Below the pieces are notes generated by a model. That model ran no database searches. It was not told the DNA's origin and saw only the letters and a program-made list of their open reading frames with translations. Source: Chamaelirium japonicum (taxonomy: Eukaryota; Streptophyta; Magnoliopsida; Liliales; Melanthiaceae). Taken from it: 64,000 bases of DNA. The DNA lies in NCBI GenBank assembly GCA_947650365.1, contig OX393553.1:70665463-70729462 (forward strand), read 5' to 3'. A program made the translations under genes and the position numbers. This document shows positions 21,640 through 31,700 of the stretch, piece by piece. How positions within the stretch are numbered: the stretch's first letter is position 1; the number at the start of each line of letters is the position of its first letter.

Positions 21640-24600
21640 TCACATCCCTAGTCTGGCCCAGAGGCCCCACACTCAGGGTTACTTGTTTATTATGTAAGAG
21701 GCAATTGATATCAACTTCAATTCCATTTCATTTCCACTAATGGTATCAATTTATAGGTACATCAACACTAACTCTCTCTTTTACATGTATCACATTTTAC
21801 TACAGAAGGCTTCCACGTAATAGTACTATCGTCACCTCGAGTCCTCGATCTGCACACTCCACGATCGCTCCAAGCCTTGACATGACACCGCTCATATGCA
21901 ATCAACATCTCGAGCTCCAGCTACCGGAACCTAAGTTTTGGCCGGTAAAAGACATACATAAAACCCTGAATCACTTAGAAGGGCTAAGTGACTCAGTGAG
22001 AGCCACTACCACTATGCGTTACTTTAATTACTGATTTATCATATATCATCCAAAGATTCACTGCATACGAACCATCCAGATTTACTGTCATTGAGTCATC
22101 CATAGTTTACTATATTCAATCATATCAAGATTTACTGTCTTCAAAATACCCATATCTACTGTATTCGAAACAAACTGACTATGTCTACAGTACTAACACA
22201 TCTATCAAGGTTGGTTGTAATAAACATCAACCGGGGTCTATCATATCATCACGCTTACTCAGGGTTGGTTGTACTAAAAAGCCAACGAAGATCCACTATA
22301 TTATTGTACTTGTCAAGGTTGGCTGCACTAACACGCCAACCGAGAATTAATAGTAATAAACAATTATAGTCCACACAACCAAGGTCTACTAAAACAGATA
22401 ATTATTAGTAGTGAAACCTTGTCCAGGTTTACTACACTGAACATCTAGGGTAAAGGATGGTCATACCATGTCCCGTACGCGATGGTCATATCGTATCCTG
22501 CATGCATGGATTGATCATTCCTCATAGCATCGGGCCTAACCAACCTACTACGAGCGTAGTCTGATTAACCCTGCAATTATCAAGACATCATTGTTATCAT
22601 CCAATTAGCTTTCTAATTCTCATGGTATTATCATAATCCACTACTTGGTTCTCTAATTGTCCAGACATCATCACAATCGTTTACTTAGTTCTTCATTTAT
22701 CATACGGTCAACCATTCTCTACTTACCACATGATTAATATTTTGATAATAATCATAATATCGATTATCTAATTACTAAAAAAATTTGATTCTCCTAAGCT
22801 ACCCGCTTGACAGTGCATCACCCTTAGTAAGCAGGTGACGTATCCCCCCAACCAAACAAGGACAGAAAATACGCCTCCTAGCCACACGACAAGTGGTACA
22901 ATAGTCACACAAGGTGTTCACTATTCTACCTAGACGATCTAATTAACCTAGATTATTCACGTGACAGTGCATCACCCTCGGTGAGCAGGTGATACGTCCC
23001 CCCATCTAAACGCCTTCTACCCCTTCGACAAGTGATGTGATAACCATACTAGTCTTTAACTCTAGCTATCATTTGACTTCATCTCTCTTATCACTATAGG
23101 ATTAACAACTATTACGTCTTCATCGGATCACGAGTCTTCTAAATGTCATAGAATTTATCAACTATCTAACCTAGTATGGTACATTAATTTATTATTTTCA
23201 TCTAACTAATCTAGCAAATCAATTTACCCTAATCCAATCATGACATTATCCAAACCGTAACTCGATGGTGGAAAGTCCCCTAACCTTAATTTAATAATTA
23301 CCACTCTAAATCCTAATTTAAAATAATATGATTCCTAATTCTATGTGACGTGGTTATAACCCCAATTCATTCAGTAATGATTTCGAACCCTAACTTAAGA
23401 TTGCATGTGTCAACCCCAGTCTAAAGATTGCACGGTTAAATCCTTACTTATCATAGCACAAATTTCAAACCCTAATCTACGAGTCATGATTTTGAATCCA
23501 AATATAACATAACATGAATCTCAAACCTTAATCTACGTGGCATGAACAAAAATCTCAACAACATAGCCTAAGTTTTACCCATTTAACATAGCATAACTTT
23601 AATCCCATCTAAACCTAGTATGGATTTTAACCCCATTTATTATAGCAAGAATTACAATCTTGCTCAACATAATTTAAATTTCACCCCGGTTAACACAGCA
23701 TACATTCCTATAATTTAGCAATATGATATCAAGTGAATATTTAGACTTACAAGTATGGTATTTCAAATTTCAACTAAGCATGCTATCACAAATTTCAATA
23801 TATACATGGCCTCAAACCTAATTCCACCCTAACTAACATAGCATGAAGCCTAAATCATGACATCAATTAATCCAATCAAGCATGCATCACACCCTCAATT
23901 TCAACCTCAACTTAAACCCTAATTTTGAGCTTGGCATCTTATCCTTAATCTACACATCATCACAACCCTAAAAGAGCATGTGTTAAAATAATCCTAATTC
24001 GACATTGCACTACCCACACCCAACTTCAAACATGGCATTTCAATAATCCAAATCCGAGATGGCATTCCCCAAGCCAGAATTCGAACATGGCATCCCCCAG
24101 ATTTTAGGATTTAACTTATCACTACATGAAGCCTAATATGCATGGCTAATCAATACCCTATTAAATCAAGGCTCATCAAAACCTAGTTTAGTATGACATC
24201 TTCAAACCCTACAAGCATATCGTCATTTCCTCCCAAATCTACACGGTATATTAATCCCTACAAGTATAGAAATAATTTCCCCAAATTCACATGGTATATA
24301 AGTCCCTAACATCATAGCATCATTTCTCCCAATTTAATTCATAAACCAAAATTAAAATTGGCATAAATCAAATCTGAAAATTTACGGTCTAAATCCAAAC
24401 CCTAAACAATTGTAGCATTCAATCAATTCTCAAATCACATAAGCCTAATCAAAACCCTATATAATTATGGCATTTAATCAAATTCGAAATTTCATAGGCC
24501 TAAATCATCCCAGAACAAATGTGGCCTTCAATCAAATCCAAATTTACATAGGCCTAAATCAAAATCAAGTAGTAGTAAAGGGCTTACCTTGAATTCAGAA

Positions 24601-24660
24601 GGATCTACCCGGAAATCAGGCTTCCCTTTCTTCCTCTCTTCTTTTTCTTCTCCTTCTCCT
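21640..24660 (-). mobile_element. Long A/T-rich LTR-like tract (possibly gypsy type), no ORFs
   Basis: About 3 kb lacking open frames, with strong strand asymmetry (many 'aaccctaat' and 'catagcat' words). Blocks such as 'ggccggtaaaagacatac', 'gtgactcagtgagagcc' and 'actaccactatgcgttac' are of a kind I associate with long gypsy LTRs read in antisense; that association is from memory and is not proven. Two direct repeats about 160 bp apart (about 22807-22855 and 22968-23015) share 'acagtgcatcaccct' and 'agcaggtga'. Boundaries are not defined. Confidence 0.45.
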
Positions 24661-24954
24661 TCTTTGTTAACCGAAATCACCATCCCCCCTTAGCCCTGCA
24701 TCTTTGGCTGAAATGGGGTGGTGGAGGAGGTGAAATAGAGGAGGAGATGGTGGAGGGTGGTGTTGTGTCCGGATTTGGAGGAGGGTGGTCGAATGGGTAG
24801 GGAGATGGTGGGGTATGGTGGCCGATTTGGAGGAAATGTGAAGAAAGGAGGGGAGGGTGGTGATGGTGGTGTCCGGCCTCATCTCCTCTCCCTCTCTTCT
24901 CTTTGGTTGGTTCAGTGGGAGAAGAGCACAAAGTCCCCCCCTTTAAATCATCTA

Positions 24955-26226
24955 GGGGGTGTTAGTCAATTAGGATTTGGTGAAGAGTTCCTTGTATTTA
25001 GGATTACATCAGTAGTGGTTCTGAACTTCTTTGTGGTATTGTAGATTTAAGCGTTAGTGGTTGCGGAGTCCACAATGTGAACTCCTAATCCAAGCGTTAG
25101 TCAATATTTTATATGACCTTGGACTCCTAAGTTAGGCGTTAGTCAATAATCATGGTACAAGTCCATGATTTCATAACAAAAGGGATTTAAAAACCCAAGT
25201 ATATATACTTTTTGCCCATCAAAAGTTCCACCTCAAAGGTGGAATTTTAAATCCCCTACGTAAGACTTTCTCTTTGAAAGGTATCATCGGCATCTCCCGG
25301 AACCCTAGTACCCGTGCTCGTGACCGTGGAAGCCAATGTCGGATCCCCAGCAACCCTCATTCTCCTCTTCCAGGTATCTCTCTATCTCACTCCTTCCTCT
25401 TCTTTGGGTATACCCAACCCCTCTCGACCGCCCTCTCCCTTCACCCCCCCTCCCCCCCCCCCCCCCCCCCGATCGGAACAAAATACAGTAGAGAGAGAGA
25501 GAGACCCTCTGGATCTGTCCGGTTTCGATCACGATGCCTGTCCGGCTCCAATCGTAATGCACGTCCGGTGCCGATCGCGACGCCCATCAGGCTTCATCGT
25601 GACGCCTGCCTCCTCAATCATATATTGGACTCATTATTTTAATTAGTATATGCTACTTCCAATTTGTATGTTATTTATGGAAATGACCTCCTTGGTTAAT
25701 TGTATGTTAAAGTCTTTTGGCATGATACAATTGATAATCTTGTTTGAAATATGATCTTATTTATAAAAAAAATTATCAATTTTTATATGTAAAATTACTA
25801 AAATATTTGATATTAACTTTTTTTACCATTTGACTTATGTAAAAATTGATCAAACTATTTATCCAACGTGGTGAGGCAATCTTGGATGGCAGAGACAATG
25901 TTGGTTAAATCGAGCTTAATTTTGATTCATTGTTCTTGTACATTTTTTTAATGAACATATTAATACTTTTCATATTAGGCCTTCAAAATTCATCAAAATT
26001 GTTCTTCAAATATGTTAGTCAAATGGGATTTTATGTCCAAGTCCACAACAAGAATCCCACGTGAACTCCTAAAAAAGGGATTTATGAGACCGTGGACTTC
26101 TCAAAAAAGTCTCCATACTCCTAAAAAAACCCAGAGATTCTTAAAAAAAAGTCCGCGGACTCTCAAAGACCGCAAGTCCACGAACTCCTGAATAATGATT
26201 TTAAAATCCCAATTGACTAACACCCC
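24955..26226. mobile_element. TIR element (1272 bp) with subterminal repeats and GC-rich gene-like interior
   Basis: Inverted ends GGGGGTGTTAGTCAATT / AATTGACTAACACCCC, flanked by CTA and TAA (2-3 bp duplication at best). Many subterminal 'gtccacg-aactcctaa' and 'aggcgttagtcaata' words occur near both ends, typical of class II elements. The middle (25285-25620) is GC-rich and unlike the AT-rich arms. It contains an ATG frame (25338) reading MSDPQQPSFSSS, followed by a GTATCT donor-like site, a run of 19 C and a GA repeat. No transposase, so non-autonomous and possibly carrying a captured gene 5' end. Confidence 0.7.
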
Positions 26227-26229
26227 TAA

Positions 26230-26830
26230 AGTCCACCCTCTTTAAACCCACCCCGTATTTTATCCCTTCACTCTCCCTCCACTAGAGCCTTCTAGCACCC
26301 TATAGAACATCCCATAGTTGGGCTTTTAGATGGGTTCTAGTTGGGCTTGGGTTGCGATTGGACCTTGTTAATCTTCATTTTAGGGCTTATAGTTTTTGAT
26401 TAAGATGAACATAGGCCTAATCTAGGTTTAGTATTGGGTTTCAAATTAGTTTTAGGTTAGGGTCTTAGTTTAGGAATTTAGTATTAGGTCCTAATCTAGG
26501 GTTTTAGACTTGGCTTTAATTAGGACTTGAGCTTCGTTTAGGGATTTTGTTTAGGTTTTGTTCGTGATTTAGTTTAGGCTTTAATCTAAGCTTTAGGCTT
26601 AGGAATTTAATTAGGGCTTAGGTTTTGTATTCAAATTAAAATTTGAGACTTTAATGTAAGGCTTAATCTTAGGCCTTCATTTGGGCTTAATCTTAGACTT
26701 AAGTTTAAGTTTAATCTTAGGTTAGGTTGAAGCTTAGATTAGACTTAAGATTTAAGTCAGGCTTAAGCTTAGAATTAAGCTAAACTCAGGATACAAGTGG
26801 GCTCCCCTATCAGAAGTCCACATAGTCTAT
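26230..26830. other. G/T-skewed low-complexity tract, no ORFs
   Basis: Repeated 'ttaggcttaat', 'ttaggtttag' and 'gggcttaggttt' words, the opposite strand bias from 23200-24600. Possibly a second LTR-like piece in inverse orientation. Nothing coding seen. Confidence 0.35.
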
Positions 26831-26849
26831 AGGGGATCACCCTGTCCAC

Positions 26850-27370
26850 ATGTACAAGCTCTCAATTTCTAGTTCATTTTTTAATAGATGGGGAATTATG
26901 GTTCTTACACAAACGGACGGGGAACCCGCCCGAGCGGTTGCAACCATCTGCAGGACGGATTGGTATCCGATGGCCTGTGAATCATTGCATCTATCGGTTA
27001 CCAAAGGGTGCCTCAAGCCCTATATTACAAGACCCATTTCAGCCCTATCCGTGATGCAATTCCGAACTTTGAATCCACTTCTATTTCTTCTTTATTATTT
27101 ATTCTCTGCTAGAGAAATCTGTGTCGCAGATTCCTGATAGTGAGTTCTTCACCATTGCTGGGTGTAGTCTCAGAAAGGCTGACGTAGCCTGTGAGCGATT
27201 TGCGAGAAACCCGACAGCAACAAGTGGGCACAAATAATACTTTAAGGAAAGCGGATTTACATGCTTCAGTCTTTGATTCATATTGATTTCTTTGTCTCCA
27301 TGATCCCGGTCCACAAGTTGTCCAACACACTCTCCATTGGGAGGGATGCCACATGACACCATTTTATAAT
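26850..27370. other. Unidentified segment with short open frames on both strands
   Basis: A 95-codon frame on plus (26850-27137) and 81-87 codon frames on minus (27099-27362) overlap at their ends. I recognise no domain in either, and neither has clear splice or promoter context. Moderate composition, not simple repeat. Confidence 0.3.
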
Positions 27371-27717
27371 TCAGCTGAGGCTCATCTCAATCTATATAAC
27401 ATGCTACAACGGTTCACGTTAATAACACCTTTACCATCCTAAAAAAAATACTCCGAGATAAAATCAGTAAGATAAATCTGGTCGTCCCTTTCCCTTCCCA
27501 TGTGTGTGCAACACAGAAGAAACAAGATTAGCAAAAAGGAACGAAAAAAATCGTACTGTCCATTTTAATCTGCCCGGAATTAAAAGCTCAGAAAATAAAA
27601 TCAGTTAATACTGCTCATATTTTCCTAATGTAACAGAAAAGGAAACCAATACTCACAATGTAACAGGAAAGGAAACCGATCCAATCAAACAGCGCTAAGA
27701 GATAGAGAGAATAATGA

Positions 27718-27922
27718 AAGGGGAGAGGAGAGAGAGAGAGAGATTAATGGGAGAGGAGAGAGAGAGATCATGGGGAAGAGAGAGAGACACTAAGAGAGAG
27801 AGAGATTAATGGGAGAGGAGAGAGAGAGATCATGGGGAAGAGAGAGAGACACTAAGAGATCGAGAGAGATAAAGAGAATAACGAGAGAGGAGAGAGAAAG
27901 ATCGTGAGCGAGTGAAAGAGAG

Positions 27923-27971
<49 letters not shown>

Positions 27972-28066
27972 CTTCATGCGATGAATGTGGTTTTTCCCTC
28001 TCGCTTGTGTTTGCCCCTGATCCAATCGCACGGATTCTAAAAGACCCTGATCCAATTGCACTGCTC

Positions 28067-28126
<60 letters not shown>
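27718..28126. repeat. (GA)n microsatellites with a 62-bp tandem duplication
   Basis: Interrupted GA repeats. Units beginning 'attaatgggagaggaga' at 27743 and 27805 are a 62-bp tandem pair. Longer pure GA tracts are at about 27918-27970 and 28071-28124. Frames coding SLSLSL here are artefacts. Confidence 0.9.
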
Positions 28127-28615
28127 GTGAGGCTTCATGCACTCTCTCCCTCTCGGCTAGCATTCAACGAGATTTAACGAGATAGTGCCAGATGAGCATG
28201 CAAGTAGAGAGACAATGATGAAATGAGATACTAACATCGAGCATGCGATGGATGACTGCGCGACAAGTCGATCGGTGGCGGTCTGTCTTGCTATCAAAGA
28301 CGCCCTTGCATGCCGATCGGCACGGGCTTCCGCTAGTTCTTAGACATATCATAGCAATAATCGAAAAAATATCCAAAAAAGGAGTTTAGCGAGGTGTAAA
28401 TTTGCACTTAAATAAAGACATGTACAATCATAAATCTATAGATTCTACAAATAAAATTCATCAAGAATCGCCGGTGATCGACAACACCCAAAGTTCAAAA
28501 CAAATTGACAAAGATGCAACCAATCACAAATCAGGGACCAAATCCCCTTGAATCTAACTACACAAGCTCAAGACAATTTTTGAGAACATCCATCCATCCA
28601 TCATTGTAAGGGATT
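28127..28615. other. Intergenic, nothing recognised
   Basis: Unique-looking mixed sequence downstream of TBL gene 2; no ORF, repeat or RNA gene that I can support. Confidence 0.5.
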
Positions 28616-28616
28616 A

Positions 28617-28650
28617 CTATCAATTGAATTGCTTGCTTTCTATTCAGAAA
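28617..28650. repeat. Duplicated 3' flank of TBL genes, copy 2
   Basis: Identical to 5927-5961 over about 34 bases. Here it lies only ~95 bases beyond the TBL2 stop, showing the pre-insertion arrangement. Confidence 0.75.
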
Positions 28651-28744
28651 AATAAAAATATAAGAAGGGGATGTATGTAACATTCCTACCTACATTTGTT
28701 GCATCTGAGCTTGAGATTGTCCAAAGGATGAATTGCAAGTACAA

Positions 28745-31700
28745 TCAAACCAATGGACCCTTCTCGAGAACGGCCAACAGTTGGTCGCTCCACATATCGA
28801 TTGCCCCCGGCAAGCACCAATGCAAGCAGTCATTACCACTCCTGCCCCAAGTCCAGTGTGATCCAGGGTGCCCATCAGCCCTCATCACCATAGCCTTGGT
28901 CACATCCAACACCCCATACCTCCTCTCCCCCCCTCTCTTCACCCTCTCCATCTCTTCTACTTGGATCTTCCTAAGCTCCCAAGTAATCTCACCCAAGCCC
29001 AATTCAGTGCCACTCCAGGGTTGGGTCCTATTGCAGTACCCCCCATCAAACCAATACCCATGCTCGAAATGCGACGGCGTGTAGGTCCTCAACAAGGTGA
29101 CCAGCCCTTCGCACTCCTTGCACGCACCGATGAACTCGAATGCCGTCCTGAACACCCTCCTGACCGCGAATCCAACACCAAGGTCCGTTACGTTACCGTC
29201 CCCCTTGCAAGAGACGCAGCCTATGAGCTCGCCACCCTCGTAGACGTAGTTCTTTCTGAAGAACCAGTTGCCACCGGAGATGATGATGTAGTGTAGCTCA
29301 GGTAGTTTGTCGGCCCAATCTCTGTCGATCCTGTCGAGGTGCACGTCGAATCCGGAAGCTTTACCGTTTACGATTCTCGGGGTTCGAGCCACGAGGAACT
29401 CTGTCCACATGATCATGAGGGTAAAGTTATGGGATGGGAAGTGCCATGTCCAGAACTTGTCATCAGCATCCTTGTAGGTGTTTATTGGAGCCTCTGCCTG
29501 CAATCAAATTTCAGTAACTATGTGAGCTAATAGATTTTGAAAAGGTGGCCACATTGTACACTATATATGCACTTGACATTAATAGCCATACTCATATGAG
29601 CTTCGAAAACCATACAAACTAGATTCACCTAATTTACTTCTCTGAAATTTTCAGAGGGAAATTGTCAGTCAGATACTATTAATAAATATTGATAGGTAAT
29701 CAATTATGTTGTCAAAACATAAATCACAACTATGTTGTCAAAACCTAAATAGGTAGAGTTGCTAAATCTATCCGAATATCATTGTGCATTAGAAAATGTA
29801 AATTGCTTTTATTTTATAATTAAGATCAAGAAATGTTGTCCGAACGAACAGCTAAGTGTGTCCTTTTGGGGATCAGTGTCGAGTACAAGGGGTATCGTTG
29901 CTATAACCACTTGACTCGTTGTCTTGTATCTTTCCCTACATCTTCTTTGTCAAGGATATCCTTGCTACTCCTATATATGTGGTTCAGGACCTTACCTTTC
30001 TGGAGACTCCTCACACTTCGTCTTCGACCTTTGAGAACCTTCTCCCTCTTCTGTTCGTCCTAACTACTCCACCTGCACTGCTTTATCATCATCGTCATCG
30101 TTACCCACCTTTATCACTTCCCACAGGGAGAAGTGTCATCCCCTCCTCGTTGGGTTATAAGCACCTTTTCTCAAGGCTACACTCGTCAGCAAAATCCTGG
30201 CTCTTCAATCCCCATCCTCTCCTCAAATGAAGGTTACTTCCACTAGGACTCTTAGTGTTCTTGATACTTTTGGTACTACGCCTACTTGCCCAATCAATCT
30301 TCGCCTATTAAGGATCTGCTCCCGTCGTATTATTACCCTCAACGTGACCACCACCCACTTGTCTTTTTAGGTTTGTCTATGTGCCATTTTACTGTTTTGG
30401 CTTTGTCTCTGTCACCTCCTACTTGACCTAGTTCATTGCCTTTATAGATATCCTTCACTCAGACCAGGCCTTCAAGCTGTGACGACCAAGATCCAATAGG
30501 CCAATAGCCAAGAGCCAAGACTCCTGAGGCGGGAATGCCAAGATGGATGAGGTGAGGTGAGGTGTACAAGGCCATGAGTTAGCCCCACATTGCCTGGAGA
30601 GAAGGAGATCCTGAGCTACTTATATAATTTCCCCTCCTAAACATAGAAGACGCGTTTTAAAAACCGTGCGCTACTACGGAATTCGTAAGAACTCCGTAGT
30701 TAAGCGTGCTCGAGCGAGAGTAGTACCAGGATGGGTGACCACCCTGGGAAGTTCTCGTGCGGGCACGGGCAAAGCGGACAAAATCTTATATGTTTGGGGC
30801 GGATGTTACAAAATGGTATCAGAGCCGGTTCTCCTCGCTATGGGGGGTCTAACCCTACACGAGGACGTGTAGCCCTAAGGGGGGTGGATTGTGACGACCA
30901 AGATCCAATAGGCCAATAGCCAAGAGCCAAGACTCCTGAGGCGGGAATGCCAAGATGGATGAGGTGAGGTGAGGTGAGGTGAGGTGTACAAGGCCATGAG
31001 TTAGCCCCACATCGCCTGGAGAAAAGGAGATCATGAGCTACTTATATAATTTCCCCTCCTAAACATAGAAGACGCGTTTTAAAAACCGTGCGCTACTACG
31101 GAATTCGTAAGAACTCCGTAGTTAAGCGTGCTCGAGCGAGAGTAGTACCAGGATGGGTGACCACCCTGGGAAGTTCTCGTGCGGGCACGGGCAAAGCGGA
31201 CAAAATCTTATATGTTTGGGGCGGATGTTACACAAGCAAACTCAGACTTTGGACGTCGTCCCACTCTCAACTAGTGTTGAGCCCGTTAGCTGCAAATGGA
31301 CTTACAAGATCATGACCCTTATGGATTTATTGAGTAGCACAAGGCTCGGTTGGTGGCACATGTTTTTACTCAGGAGTACGGTATATACTAAGAAGAGACT
31401 ATTCTACCCAAAGCTAATTAGATGACCATGGTCCGTGTCCTCCTGACGATTGCAGTTGTTCACCATTGGCTACTTCGCTAGATGGACGTGAAGAATGACT
31501 TTCTTTACGGACTTTTTTCAGAGGTTTTCTACATGAGTCTCCTCCTAACCTGCTCACTCATCCTTAGCATGTATGTCGTCTTTGTCGGGTCATTTATGGG
31601 CTCAAGAATACCTCTCGTGTCTAGTTTGAATGCTTAAGGAGGGCAATCATTAAGATCATTTTTTAAGAGCTCGCAGGACCAGTCTTTCTTTGTATGGTTC

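Larger units (their letters stand above)
30478..31232 (+). mobile_element. Full-length Cassandra TRIM retrotransposon, TSD CAAGC
   Basis: Non-coding terminal-repeat retrotransposon in miniature. Two direct LTRs (30478-30810, 333 bp; 30890-31232, 343 bp) start TGTGACGACC and end GATGTTACA and flank only 79 bp. The internal part has a primer-binding site TGGTATCAGAGCC (30814-30826, complementary to initiator-Met tRNA) and a polypurine tract (30877-30889). Both LTRs contain a 5S rRNA-like block, the defining Cassandra trait. The exact target duplication CAAGC is at 30473-30477 and 31233-31237. I see only three substitutions plus two extra GAGGT units between the LTRs, so it is young. It needs enzymes from other elements to move. 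Confidence 0.95.

Noticed and set aside
22806-23020. CRISPR-like array
   Set aside because: Only two diverged repeats and a plant nuclear context; consistent with LTR-internal duplication.
27790-28068. Frames coding Ser-Leu repeats (also 37112-37442)
   Set aside because: Translation of GA/CT microsatellites.
30666-30768. Functional 5S rRNA gene (also at 31088-31190 and 31962-32063)
   Set aside because: Only the internal-promoter half resembles 5S; the 5' third is changed, and each copy lies within an LTR with TG/CA ends. Explained by Cassandra.
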